64,000 nt of DNA, taken from assembly GCF_041355105.1 (NCBI RefSeq), contig NZ_JBFUPK010000002.1, forward strand, positions 1,246,037 through 1,310,036. Direction: 5' to 3'. Positions 39,474-47,918 of this stretch are shown piece by piece. The position numbers were made by a program, and so were the translations under genes. This DNA comes from Terriglobus sp. RCC_193. Lineage in GTDB: Bacteria > Acidobacteriota > Terriglobia > Terriglobales > Acidobacteriaceae. Within the stretch, counting starts at the first letter, position 1, and every line of letters starts with the position of its first letter. The notes under the pieces were generated by a model. It saw only the letters and a list, made by a program, of their open reading frames with translations. It ran no database searches and was not told the origin of the DNA.

Positions 39474-40364
39474 CTAAGCCTGCGAGTAGTCCATCGCGTC
39501 CAGATCCGCAATCAGACTTGGCCCACTCGGTTTCCAATTCAATTTCTTCTGTGTCAGCGCGCTGGAAGAAGGCATATCGTGCGGCGCAAAGTGGGCCAGC
39601 CAGCCGAAGTGTTCCTGCGCCTGCTCCAGTGGGATGCTGACCGCGGGAATCTTCAACCCACGGGCATGTGCTTCTGCAATCTCGTTCATCGTCACGCCTT
39701 CTTCGTCTACTGCGTGATAGATCGCGCCCGGCTCTGCCTTCTCAAATGCCAGACGATAGAGCTCCGCCACCGAAGTGACATGCGCCGCGGGCCAGCGGTT
39801 TTTCCCTTCGCCAATGTATGCGGACACACCCTTTTCCCGCGCAATGGCCAGAAGATACGGCACCAGCCCCTGCCTGCGCGTGTCATGCACCTGCGGCAGT
39901 CGTACTACCGACGTATTCACACCGCGCTCCGTCAGCACTCTCACTGCGGCTTCGGAAGCGCCACGCGGATTCCACGGAGCCAGCGGGCCATCTTCAGTGG
40001 AGGGCTTGCCGTCGACATTCGCGGCAATGGCTGTTCCGGAAGTGACGATAAAAGGGCGATTCGATCCTGCAAGCACTTCGCCGATAGCTTCAATCACCTT
40101 GCGGTCATCTTCGCAGTTCTGCTGAAACCGCGAAAAGTCATGGTTAAAGGCCAGGTGAATCACGCCGTCAGAATCAGCGGCTCCTTTGCGCAGGCTGTCC
40201 AGGTCTTCAATGTTGCCATGAAGGGGTTGTGCGCCAGCAGCCTGCAGAGCCTCCGCACCTGCCTCTGAACGTGTCAGTCCCACCACCTGGTGCCCCGCCT
40301 GAATCAGCTCCGGCACAAGCGCGGAACCGATGAACCCTGTTGCTCCCGTAACAAAAATGCGCAT
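39474..40364 (-). CDS. SDR/NAD-dependent epimerase family oxidoreductase
   Basis: 296 residues with the nucleotide-binding start RIFVTGATGFIGSALVPEL (GxxGxxG). An atypical extended SDR: the usual YxxxK is not obvious; the region reads NPRGASEAAVRVLTERG. It likely reduces or isomerises a small substrate; unknown. It is divergent from an AraC-family regulator gene 98 bases away, the standard arrangement for regulator and target. Confidence 0.85.
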   Translation of the reverse strand: MRIFVTGATGFIGSALVPELIQAGHQVVGLTRSEAGAEALQAAGAQPLHGNIEDLDSLRKGAADSDGVIHLAFNHDFSRFQQNCEDDRKVIEAIGEVLAGSNRPFIVTSGTAIAANVDGKPSTEDGPLAPWNPRGASEAAVRVLTERGVNTSVVRLPQVHDTRRQGLVPYLLAIAREKGVSAYIGEGKNRWPAAHVTSVAELYRLAFEKAEPGAIYHAVDEEGVTMNEIAEAHARGLKIPAVSIPLEQAQEHFGWLAHFAPHDMPSSSALTQKKLNWKPSGPSLIADLDAMDYSQA

Positions 40365-40446
40365 GGTGAATCTCCTTATTGGAACGACGCGAAATCGTCT
40401 TCGTCAGCCGTCGATTCAGTAGATGGGAGCGCTGCCTGGGACGATC

Positions 40447-40452
40447 TATACT
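40447..40452 (+). promoter_or_regulatory. Putative -10 element of the AraC-family gene
   Basis: TATACT ends ten bases before ATG 40463; no Shine-Dalgarno between. One of the closest matches to TATAAT in the window. Confidence 0.45.
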
Positions 40453-40462
40453 GATAGTCCGC

Positions 40463-41452
40463 ATGAATGGCTCAATCGTCCCGACAGAAGCTCCGGATCT
40501 GCAACTCGCTACTGCAGCGGTCTTTGGCCACGGCCAAACGGTCGATCCTCTTTCTGAGGTTCTGTCCCTGCTCAAGCCGCGCAGTCTCGCCTGTGGTGGT
40601 TTCGCCATTCCGGACGATCTGGCCATCGCCTTCCCGAAACACCAGGGCATCAAGTGTTACGCGGTTCTGGCAGGCAAATTCTGGCTGGTGTTGGAAGGGC
40701 TTGCCGACCCCATCGAGATGAATGTCGGCGACTGTTTCATCCTGCCGCGCGGTCGCCCATTTCAACTCACCAGCGATCTCACCCTGAAGCCTGTTCCGTA
40801 CAACATAGTGCTGGACTGCCTGAAGAAAAATGCGGAAACGCCGCCGCTGAACTATGGCGCGCGATACATGGCTGGAGGCTTCTTCGCCTTCACTGGCAGC
40901 CATGCTGAGATGCTTCTACAGTCCCTGCCGCCCGTCGTGCACATCCGCCGCGAACAGGATAAGGCCGCACTGCGATGGTCGTTGGAGCGCATGCGTGAGG
41001 AATTGCGCAACCCGCAGCCCGGTGGTTCCCTGATTGCCGAGCAGCTCGCGTACATGATGTTGATTCAGGCGCTGCGGCTGCATCTGGCCGATGCAGCAAG
41101 CATTGCCCCCGGATGGCTTTCCGCATTGTCAGACCGGCACATGAGCGCAGCCATCGCCTGCCTGCACAACGATCCAGGCCATCCCTGGACACTGCATTCG
41201 CTGGCTCAACGTGTCGGCATGTCGCGCTCTGTCTTTGCCCACCGATTCCGTGAAACTGTAGGCGCCACACCCATGGAATATCTGACACGGTGGCGGATGT
41301 TGTTGGCGGCTGACCGTCTCAGAAACTCCTCCGAAGGTCTCTCCGCCATCGCGCATTCGCTGGGTTACGACTCCCCCAGTGCGTTCGGCAAAGCGTTTCG
41401 ACGCGTCATGGGCTGCTCTCCCAAGCGTTACGCACGCCCCGTCACACCGTGA
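40463..41452 (+). CDS. AraC-family transcriptional regulator with cupin N-domain
   Basis: 329 residues. The N-terminal ~190 residues are a cupin-type sensing domain (CYAVLAGKFWLVLEG...GDCFILPRGRPF), the last 100 are the AraC double helix-turn-helix (SLAQRVGMSRSVFAHRFRE; IAHSLGYDSPSAFGKAFRR). Start 40463 is preferred over the upstream ATG 40379 because a TATACT element lies between them. Likely controls the divergent SDR gene. Confidence 0.9.
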   Translation: MNGSIVPTEAPDLQLATAAVFGHGQTVDPLSEVLSLLKPRSLACGGFAIPDDLAIAFPKHQGIKCYAVLAGKFWLVLEGLADPIEMNVGDCFILPRGRPFQLTSDLTLKPVPYNIVLDCLKKNAETPPLNYGARYMAGGFFAFTGSHAEMLLQSLPPVVHIRREQDKAALRWSLERMREELRNPQPGGSLIAEQLAYMMLIQALRLHLADAASIAPGWLSALSDRHMSAAIACLHNDPGHPWTLHSLAQRVGMSRSVFAHRFRETVGATPMEYLTRWRMLLAADRLRNSSEGLSAIAHSLGYDSPSAFGKAFRRVMGCSPKRYARPVTP

Positions 41453-41601
41453 TCTGGCCGCAATCGCACTTCGGACGTAACAGCAAAATTTTGTTGATTC
41501 TCCGAACAGCTAACCAGCCTGCTTCCGGCATCTTAACTGCGCGGAAGCATCCTTTCGGATCAGTTCATGCCGGAACGTTGAAGTACGGAGGAACGTCAGC
41601 A

Positions 41602-42261
41602 ATGAAGAAGATTCTGCTTTGGACCATAACGGCAGCACTGTGTGCGGGACAGGGCATCGTGGCACAGCAACAGGCTGCTGCTACACCGCAGCAGCAGGAA
41701 TACAACCAGAAAACATGGGCACCTGAAGATGCGCAGCGCATCGTGCAGCAGGTGCGGCATGAACTGCTCAGCCTGACGAATTACGGCGTGTTCGATTCGC
41801 TCAGTTTCAGTATCCAGGGCAAAAGCATTGTGCTGCGCGGATACGCTTCACGTCCCACGTTAAAGAGCGATGCCGAACGTGCCGTGAAAAAGATTCAGGG
41901 TGTGGCCAGTGTCGTTAACCAGATCAAGGTTCTGCCCAACTCGCCCTTTGACGACCAGATTCGCGTGGGTGTGTACACACGCGTCTATAGCAACGCTGTG
42001 CTGCGTAAATATACGGGCAGCCCGGTGGGCTTCGGCATGTTCCCCTCTGTAGCACGTCGCGCTGGTGGCATCACGCAGGATCCGCCACAGGGCTACCACG
42101 CCATCCACATCATCGTGAACAACGGCCATGTCATCCTTACCGGCGTGGTCAACAACGAGTCCGACGCCAATATCGCATTCATGCAGGCCAACTCCACGCC
42201 CGGTGCCTTTTCCGTGGACAACGACCTCATGTGGCCCGGCGAAGTACCCAAGGAAAAATAG
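41602..42261 (+). CDS. Secreted BON-domain protein
   Basis: 219 residues with a signal peptide (KKILLWTITAALCAGQGIVA) and GGAGG 12 bases upstream of the ATG. Two BON modules: SLSFSIQGKSIVLRGYASRPT...AERAVKKIQGVASVVNQIKVL and HIIVNNGHVILTGVVNNESDANIAF. BON domains bind phospholipid or membranes in OsmY-like proteins. Periplasmic stress-type role is inferred. Ends with a strong terminator. Confidence 0.85.
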   Translation: MKKILLWTITAALCAGQGIVAQQQAAATPQQQEYNQKTWAPEDAQRIVQQVRHELLSLTNYGVFDSLSFSIQGKSIVLRGYASRPTLKSDAERAVKKIQGVASVVNQIKVLPNSPFDDQIRVGVYTRVYSNAVLRKYTGSPVGFGMFPSVARRAGGITQDPPQGYHAIHIIVNNGHVILTGVVNNESDANIAFMQANSTPGAFSVDNDLMWPGEVPKEK

Positions 42262-42280
42262 CTGTAAGCATCAGGAAGAA

Positions 42281-42308
42281 AAGCCCTTTCGCATGGACGA
42301 AGGGGCTT
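42281..42308 (+). terminator. Terminator of the BON gene
   Basis: AAGCCCTTTCG pairs with CGAAGGGGCTT (one G-T pair) around CATGGA, followed by TCGTTTTG. Confidence 0.75.
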
Positions 42309-42432
42309 TCGTTTTGTTGTGATGGAAGTGCAGTTGACTCTTCGTTCGATCCTGACAAACTCATCCTGTAAGAGTTCTGGCACCCATCGCGGCCAAGGGC
42401 GTACTCTTAGGGCTCCCATGTCCCTTAGCCCC

Positions 42433-43977
42433 ATGAAATCTCTTCGCCGATGCTTTCTCTGGCTGGTCTGTTTGTTTGGCGTGGGTGGCGGTCAGCTGGC
42501 CCGCGGCTACTCCGTCATGACGCACGAGCAACTCATCGACCTCACATGGGACGCATCCATCGTTCCGCTCCTGCGCAGCCGCTATCCCTCGTTAACGCCC
42601 GAGCAACTGGAGCAGGCGCGCGCCTATGCCTACGGCGGATGTGTCATCCAGGACATCGGCTACTATCCCTTCGGCGACGCCTTCTTCAGCAACCTCACGC
42701 ATTACGTGCGCAGTGGCGACTTCGTTGTGAACCTCTTCCGCAACGCGCAGAACGCCAACGAACTCGCCTTCGCCATCGGTGCTCTATCGCATTACATCGG
42801 CGACAACGTGGGGCACGCCACCGCCACCAACCGCGCTGTTCCCGTGGAGTTCCACAAACTGCAGGAGCGTTACGGAAACACCGTGAACTACGTGCAGGGC
42901 GAACACCAGCACGTTCGCGTGGAGTTTGCTTTCGACATCAACGAGGTGGCGCACCACCGTCTTGCTCCGCAATCCTATCTGCGGCATGTGGGACTTGAGG
43001 TTTCCACGCGCCAGTTGTCGCTGGCCTACTACCAGACCTACGGCATCCGCGCCGACTTTACCGTGAAGCGCACACACCGCATCAACGTGCGCGGCTATCG
43101 CTTCTCCGTGCGCAGCTTCATCCCACGCATTGCGTATGCTGTTACGCTGCTGCATCGTGGCAAACTGCCGCAGGAAATGCCCAGTGATGACGTGCGCAAA
43201 CTCGACGCGGAGATTGCCACCGTCGCCGCGCAGAACCATTGGGACGACTATCGCCAGAAGCCCGGTATCGGTACGTATTCCCTTGCGGGCCTGTTGTGGA
43301 TTCTGCCGAAGGTCGGCCCCATCAGCCTGGTTGCCGTGAAAGGTCCCACGACCGATACCGAAGCCGAATACATCCACTCAGTGCTCGTCTCCACAGACAG
43401 ACTGAATGCGGCGTTGCGACGCTTCACACCCCCACCGGCAACGGTTGTGCCAGTGGCAACGCTACCGCCCGCAACAACAGGGAAGCTGGACGCAGAACTC
43501 ACAGGTGAGATCGTCCCGGCGCTCGCGAACGTCGCTTCTTCGACAACAACGCGCGCCCCGGACGACTTACTGCCTGCTGGAACGTTGGCCAACGGAACAT
43601 CCCTGGCAATCGAACAACGTGGCACGCGGACGCCGCCCGATCCGCGACATCCGCTGGCCAATCGCGATCTGGATACAGGCGTGGTCGTGCGGCCGTCTGG
43701 CTATCCGCTCACAGACCAGACCTTCTGCAAACTGGCGCACACGCTGGCCGCGCAGCCTGGGTTGGCGATCCCGCCTGGCATCAAGCGGGACATCCTGGCT
43801 TACTACTCCAACATGAATCTGCCCTTTGACACCCGCAAACACCCGGATCAGTGGAAGCAGTTACAGGCCGATCTGACAACGCTGAGCGCGATGAGCACCA
43901 GCAGCGAGCCGACACCGTATCCAACCTTCGGTGAAGGGGACGACGACGAACCAGATGTCGCAGGCGGAAGCAAGTAA
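42433..43977 (+). CDS. Secreted zinc-dependent phospholipase C-like protein
   Basis: About 514 residues. After a signal peptide (ending ARGYS) a helical domain has the Zn-PLC/S1-P1 style His pattern: TWD near the start, FFSNLTHY, AIGALSHYIGDNVGHATATN (HxxxDxxH) and EHQHVRVEF, with candidate metal ligands. A Pro/Thr-rich linker (PPPATVVPVATLPPATT) joins a C-terminal domain with PGIKRDILAYYSNMNL. Start options are 42319, 42418 and 42433; the last is directly before the signal. Enzymatic activity inferred by pattern only. Confidence 0.75.
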   Translation: MKSLRRCFLWLVCLFGVGGGQLARGYSVMTHEQLIDLTWDASIVPLLRSRYPSLTPEQLEQARAYAYGGCVIQDIGYYPFGDAFFSNLTHYVRSGDFVVNLFRNAQNANELAFAIGALSHYIGDNVGHATATNRAVPVEFHKLQERYGNTVNYVQGEHQHVRVEFAFDINEVAHHRLAPQSYLRHVGLEVSTRQLSLAYYQTYGIRADFTVKRTHRINVRGYRFSVRSFIPRIAYAVTLLHRGKLPQEMPSDDVRKLDAEIATVAAQNHWDDYRQKPGIGTYSLAGLLWILPKVGPISLVAVKGPTTDTEAEYIHSVLVSTDRLNAALRRFTPPPATVVPVATLPPATTGKLDAELTGEIVPALANVASSTTTRAPDDLLPAGTLANGTSLAIEQRGTRTPPDPRHPLANRDLDTGVVVRPSGYPLTDQTFCKLAHTLAAQPGLAIPPGIKRDILAYYSNMNLPFDTRKHPDQWKQLQADLTTLSAMSTSSEPTPYPTFGEGDDDEPDVAGGSK

Positions 43978-44023
43978 GTAGAGCGATGCGAATTGCCGTT
44001 ATTCGTGATCCTCAGCAGAGACG

Positions 44024-44338
44024 CTAGGGATGGGCTCCAAGCCAGCGGCGGGCGGTGAAGTCCGTGACGACACTGGCCGCCAGCAGGCCAACGCTGATCA
44101 TCAGCGCACCCGCAGCCCACACCAGCGAGATGTGTCCACGCTGGAAGAAGAAGTCCAGAATGCCGAAGACCAGAACCAGCACTGCCGCTTCTGCAAAGAA
44201 GGACGAGCAGCGCCGCGAAGCAATGGCTACCAGTTCTGGCAGCGACGAGGACGACGCGGAGTTTGCGTTGTCCTGTGAGGTGACGAGACGAGGACCTTTA
44301 TTCTGGAGGAATGTATTTGCTGCATGCTTGTGGAACAT
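44024..44338 (-). CDS. Small two-helix membrane protein
   Basis: 104 residues; two hydrophobic helices (VLVLVFGILDFFF and SLVWAAGALMISVGLLAASVV) follow a Ser-rich start. Ends TARRWLGAHP. No homologue recognised. It is the last gene before the repeat-rich accessory segment. Confidence 0.55.
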   Translation of the reverse strand: MFHKHAANTFLQNKGPRLVTSQDNANSASSSSLPELVAIASRRCSSFFAEAAVLVLVFGILDFFFQRGHISLVWAAGALMISVGLLAASVVTDFTARRWLGAHP

Positions 44339-44429
44339 AAAAATACCCTTTGTTACTTATTCAAGTCTGACCCAGATAAGTGACAAAGTCGAGTTAATTT
44401 CCAGCAAATACAACATAATGAGCCATTTA

Positions 44430-44463
44430 TGTATAACTATGCGGATTTGTGCATAGTTATACA
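44430..44463. repeat. Perfect 13-bp inverted repeat
   Basis: TGTATAACTATGC, eight-base spacer, GCATAGTTATACA; flanking AGCCAT and TGGCT extend it with a 4-base bulge. AT-rich, no adjacent T-run. Confidence 0.7.
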
Positions 44464-44502
44464 TGGCTATTCCCGGAGGAGTACCCCTCCCCCCCTGTTT
44501 TT

Positions 44503-44568
44503 CTAAAATCGTCTTTCCATTGGGTTTACTTTGCGGATGGCGCTAAAATCGTCTGCGCATTGGGGTTA
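44503..44568 (+). repeat. Pair of 26-bp direct repeats
   Basis: Copies at 44503-44528 and 44543-44568, sharing CTAAAATCGTCT and CATTGGG with 22 of 26 identical positions and 40-base periodicity. Confidence 0.7.
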
Positions 44569-44749
44569 GAGGCAGAATCCTCTTTCTAAAAGATTTAACT
44601 TAGGACTCGACGAGGCGAAGTTATGCCTGTTCTTAGTTTAGCGGCTGCATGGAAATAACATGCCAACTCAATTTCTTTTGGTTTGTTGAAGTTGGGTGGT
44701 TTGGGGGCTTGACAGGATATTTCGTGCCCTCTCCGGGGCTGCGGCGTGA

Positions 44750-44828
44750 GGCCAGCCATGAGCGGTTGTGAGGGCGCGGGATTGGACCTGCCCTCCTGCT
44801 GGATTTGTTGGCCGCGCCTTTTCTTTTG
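44750..44828 (+). repeat. Left copy of ~78-bp direct repeat flanking a TA module
   Basis: Begins GGCCAGCCATGAGCGG and ends TTGGCCGCGCCTTTTCTTTT. It matches 45446-45524 with about 85 percent identity by eye. A GCAGGGCT/AGCCCTGC hairpin follows (44842-44859). Confidence 0.75.
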
Positions 44829-44883
44829 TCGGTCTTTTACAGCAGGGCTGAAGCCCTGCCCTTTCCGAAAGAAAGACTCGGCC

Positions 44884-45108
44884 TTATGCGGCGGAAGATC
44901 GCTTCGCGATGCTACCGGCGGCCTGCTTGAGGATGCGGAGAGCGGCGTTCACAGACTCGGAATCGGGGAAGGTGTCGAGAAGATCGGCGTCCAGAACGAT
45001 GGTATTTCGCGACGCCATTGCGCGATCATGGTGTTTGCCACGCACGCCTTTGCTGAAGTCGAGATTGGGGCGCTCCGCGAGTGGGTCGAGTTCAGCCGAC
45101 TTCTTCAT
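44884..45108 (-). CDS. BrnA-like antitoxin
   Basis: 74 residues from ATG 45108. The pattern NLDFSKGVRGKHHDR is typical of small antitoxins paired with BrnT, and the C-terminal helix DTFPDSESVNAALRILKQA fits a ribbon-helix-helix-like end. It overlaps the toxin gene by 17 bases. The longer upstream frame lies inside brnT and is rejected. Confidence 0.72.
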   Translation of the reverse strand: MKKSAELDPLAERPNLDFSKGVRGKHHDRAMASRNTIVLDADLLDTFPDSESVNAALRILKQAAGSIAKRSSAA

Positions 45109-45373
45109 ATTGGTGGCGTTCCGTCGCAGTTGCGAGACGCGCGCCGATGCGCACGGTGGATTCGGTTTCAGTGTAAACGACAAACAGAACGCGTCCCTGG
45201 GAGGATGTGCCGACGGTTATGTAGCGCTGTTCGTCGATGGAATGTTGATCGTCCGGCAAGGTGGAGGCTAGGGGATCGAGAAAGACCGTCTCGGCTTCCG
45301 CGAAGGATACGCCATGTTTGCGGAGATTACTTTTAGCCTTCGCTGGATCGTACGTGAAGTTGAGCGGCTGCAT
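45092..45373 (-). CDS. BrnT family toxin
   Basis: 93 residues with a clear BrnT pattern: FTYDPAKAKSNLRKHGVSFAEAETVF at the start (YDPAKAKSNLRKHGV), DEQRYITVGTSSQGRVLFVVYTE in the core and RIGARLATATERHQYEE at the end. BrnT is an RNase-E-like fold ribonuclease toxin neutralised by BrnA. Gene order toxin-antitoxin is standard. The module lies between two long direct repeats. Confidence 0.82.
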   Translation of the reverse strand: MQPLNFTYDPAKAKSNLRKHGVSFAEAETVFLDPLASTLPDDQHSIDEQRYITVGTSSQGRVLFVVYTETESTVRIGARLATATERHQYEEVG

Positions 45374-45445
45374 GGCATGAGTAAAACCGAAAACTCATGT
45401 GGATAAGTGGGGTATTAATTCTCTCTTGGCCTTGTATCGCTTCGC

Positions 45446-45580
45446 GGCCAGCCATGAGCGTTGTGAGAGCGCGGTGTTGGGTCTGCCCTCCTGTTGGAGT
45501 TGTTGGCCGCGCCCTTTTGTTTTTGGGGCTGATACCTGGGTCTTCGGCCCAGGCTAATATTTCGTCGCGCCTTTGGCGCT
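45446..45580 (+). repeat. Right copy of the ~78-bp repeat plus extension
   Basis: 45446-45524 is the second copy (GGCCAGCCATGAGCG...TTGGCCGCGCCC). It continues with a CCTGGG/CCCAGG hairpin (45535-45553) and GCGCCTTTGGCGC to 45580, the stop of the neighbouring small frame. The gap 45374-45445 holds the presumed TA promoter. Confidence 0.7.
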
Positions 45581-45801
45581 TATTGCTGTGGCCGTTCGAG
45601 TTGGGGCAGGAAGGCGAGGGTTGCGGGGCCGCTGCCGTGGAGCATGGCGGTGAGGAGGGACTTTTCCTGCGGTGTGATGGGGCGGTACTCGCTTAGGTCG
45701 ACGTGGTCTTTGATGGGTGCCGTTGCGTTCGCCTGTGCCTCGTGGTCCCCAACGGGGATCGCTCGACGGACTTCGGATAAGAGTGAGGCTAGGCTCCGCA
45801 T
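45580..45801 (-). pseudogene. Small protein apparently truncated by a repeat
   Basis: 73 residues, ending EYRPITPQEKSLLTAMLHGSGPATLAFLPQLERPQQ (RPITPQEKSLLTAML, AFLPQLE). From memory, a small acidobacterial family has this LTPEE...LL...FLPQ pattern followed by a Cys-rich end; here the frame stops just where the dispersed repeat begins, so the end seems lost. It lies 28 bases after the ATPase gene on the same strand. Coding status moderate. Confidence 0.45.
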
Positions 45802-45829
45802 GCTCCTCCTCTAATGAAATAGAAAATGC

Positions 45830-47896
45830 TCATTTCTCGAACAGGCCATCGAACGAACTTTTAAGCAATTTCCAGCTCTCAGAACCTTCACCATCATTGA
45901 AGAATTTATTTTCCTTCAAAAGATGACGTTTAAGAGCTATAGGCTTTATGTTCAAACCGACAGTCTGATACAGGTCTTTAAAAAACTGCTTGCCGCTGCA
46001 TTGTGTTATCCAAGAGCTTGACCACTCTTGTTCTTTCTCGCGGTGGATTGCCTCGCAGCGTTCGATGAATTGGTTCTTCCAAGTCGTTTCATTAAGGAGA
46101 GTAACTTGTTGGCGTATCTTAGATAGTCGACCGAATAAAGCTTCCGCTGCTTTCTGATAATTACCGGCGCTACGGTCCGGGGGGCGAAGACCGGGATTCT
46201 CATAATCCAGTTCCTCATAAGCTTGATCGATGGCTCGCGCGCGAAGCTGCCGCTTCGCTATTTGTTCAAAAAGTTGGGTTGCGCTTCCAAGATCGGTCGG
46301 CAAATTTGTTGCTGCAAAATCTTTGCGAAGCACATCGTAGAGGACTTGTTGATCTAAGAGGTAGTTCTCGAGACAGTAACGAGACCATTGTTCGATCTTC
46401 ACCTGATTTGAGCTAGTGAGATTTGATGGGCGATCATCTCTGTCGAAAAGAAAATAAGATGTTCCCTCTTTCGTACCGTTCTTCTCTGCTTCCTGAAGCT
46501 TGACGATCTGCTTTTCAACTTCTTTTCTTCCTGCAAGGTCTCGGAATTTAACACGTGAAAGAATTTTTGGAAATGCAGTCTCCAATAATTCGACATCATC
46601 AGGCCCTTCGACGAATACAACGGCTTGATAAAGCATTTCTTCAACTTCTGAGGTGCCTAGCAACTTGAGAGCCTGTGCGACTTCAGGTTGATCTTGTTTG
46701 CGGATTACCGATGCCATGCCACCTTGTCTCAAGTGAAATACTTTGGCTTTGTCAATCCGCATTGCCGCGCCTAATATTTCCGGCGAGTGCGTACAGATCA
46801 AAGCCTGCATGTTCCTTGGTTTCAAAAATTCTTCGTCTAGGAAGGTGAGAAGATCCTTGCAAACCGCAGGATTAAGATGTAGTTCGGGCTCATCAAGAAG
46901 CACTAAACCACCGTTCTCAATGGATCGGTCTAGGGTTACAAACAGAAGGATCAAGCCTTTCTCGCCGCTGCTCATCGAGTCGATATCGAAGACTTTCCCG
47001 CTTCTGGTATCTCTAACAGTGATCGATGCTTGTCCAAATTGATTGACCGAAAAATCGACAAGCTCTCGTTCCTTCAAAAGTGAGTTGAAGACTCGTCCGA
47101 AGACGTCTTCCATTCGTTTTCTGCTTTCGGGGCCCTCCAATAAAGCAGAGAATATGGTTGTTTTGAGCCGTTGGTATTTCAAGGATGGTTGAGAGTTGTG
47201 TGACTCAAGTTGTTGTTGTGCGTCTACGGAGCCAAGTTGAATAGGGATGTCGCCAGTTGGCATTGCGCGATCAGCGGGAAAGAAGCTAAATAGCGACTTA
47301 AAAGGGCTAAGGCGACTTTCGAACACAGAGAATACCGTCTGCGCGAAGAGGTCGCCGCCCTCATAGCTTCCTTCTGTTGGATTGATCTGTAACAGTAAAT
47401 CGCATGAAGCCGATGCCGTGAGTCTCGCAATATGTTGTTGGACAAATTGATCGACTTGGGATTTCATCGCGATCCCATTTGGAGATGACATAAATTGAAT
47501 GAGTGACGTTTGGCCAGTTTCAAGTGATATGCCCGTCTGTGCAGAAATTATTCGTCGTACAAGATCGGGAAAGATGGCCGGTAGCATCGTAACTTCGGAC
47601 TGACTCAAGCCAAATTTGCACGAAATCTTGATTGGCTCTTGCCGCTCATTAGAAATTGCAGAAAAGTTTTGGACATTGGGTAGATTTTGGGGCGTTACTC
47701 CTAGCGCCACGAGAATCGCGCGGGATTCGCTCTGGGTACGGGGCGCTAGGGTTGCCTTACAAAGTCGAAGCGCTTCGAGTACAGTCGTTTTCCCGACTGC
47801 ATTAGGACCTATCAGGAGATTTGCACCTTCATCTAGATCAAGGTTGAGGCGATTTATCGCCCGAAAATTTTCGATAGATATGCTTCTTAAGTGCAA
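45830..47896 (-). CDS. OLD-family AAA ATPase/TOPRIM protein
   Basis: 688 residues. N-terminal ABC-type ATPase: Walker A LIGPNAVGKTTVLEAL, signature DSMSSGEKGLILLF, Walker B GGLVLLDEPELHLNP and the His switch ICTHSPEI. Then a TOPRIM nuclease-like domain: VVFVEGPDDVELLE (Glu) and YFLFDRDDRPS (DxD). Overcoming-lysogenization-defect nucleases act in phage defence (e.g. Gabija GajA, PARIS AriA). No partner gene recognised apart from the small frame downstream. Start is TTG 47896 with GGAGG five bases upstream. Codon use is visibly AT-richer than neighbours, suggesting transfer. Confidence 0.85.
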   Translation of the reverse strand: MHLRSISIENFRAINRLNLDLDEGANLLIGPNAVGKTTVLEALRLCKATLAPRTQSESRAILVALGVTPQNLPNVQNFSAISNERQEPIKISCKFGLSQSEVTMLPAIFPDLVRRIISAQTGISLETGQTSLIQFMSSPNGIAMKSQVDQFVQQHIARLTASASCDLLLQINPTEGSYEGGDLFAQTVFSVFESRLSPFKSLFSFFPADRAMPTGDIPIQLGSVDAQQQLESHNSQPSLKYQRLKTTIFSALLEGPESRKRMEDVFGRVFNSLLKERELVDFSVNQFGQASITVRDTRSGKVFDIDSMSSGEKGLILLFVTLDRSIENGGLVLLDEPELHLNPAVCKDLLTFLDEEFLKPRNMQALICTHSPEILGAAMRIDKAKVFHLRQGGMASVIRKQDQPEVAQALKLLGTSEVEEMLYQAVVFVEGPDDVELLETAFPKILSRVKFRDLAGRKEVEKQIVKLQEAEKNGTKEGTSYFLFDRDDRPSNLTSSNQVKIEQWSRYCLENYLLDQQVLYDVLRKDFAATNLPTDLGSATQLFEQIAKRQLRARAIDQAYEELDYENPGLRPPDRSAGNYQKAAEALFGRLSKIRQQVTLLNETTWKNQFIERCEAIHREKEQEWSSSWITQCSGKQFFKDLYQTVGLNIKPIALKRHLLKENKFFNDGEGSESWKLLKSSFDGLFEK

Positions 47897-47918
47897 TTAG
47901 GCCTCCATTTGCTCCAAG

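Larger units (their letters stand above)
44339..44883. repeat. Repeat-rich, gene-poor segment
   Basis: About 545 bases of lower-GC DNA with no credible gene. It holds an inverted repeat (44430-44463), a GGAGG/CCTCC hairpin near 44476-44491, a 26-bp direct repeat (44503 and 44543), the left copy of a 78-bp repeat (44750-44828) and a hairpin (44842-44859). From memory, similar strings (GGAGG...CCTCCCCCC, then CTAAAATC) occur between genes of other acidobacteria. Confidence 0.6.

Noticed and set aside
44339-47900. Prophage or integrative element
   Set aside because: No integrase, transposase, tRNA target or phage structural gene was seen; only a small low-GC segment with repeats.
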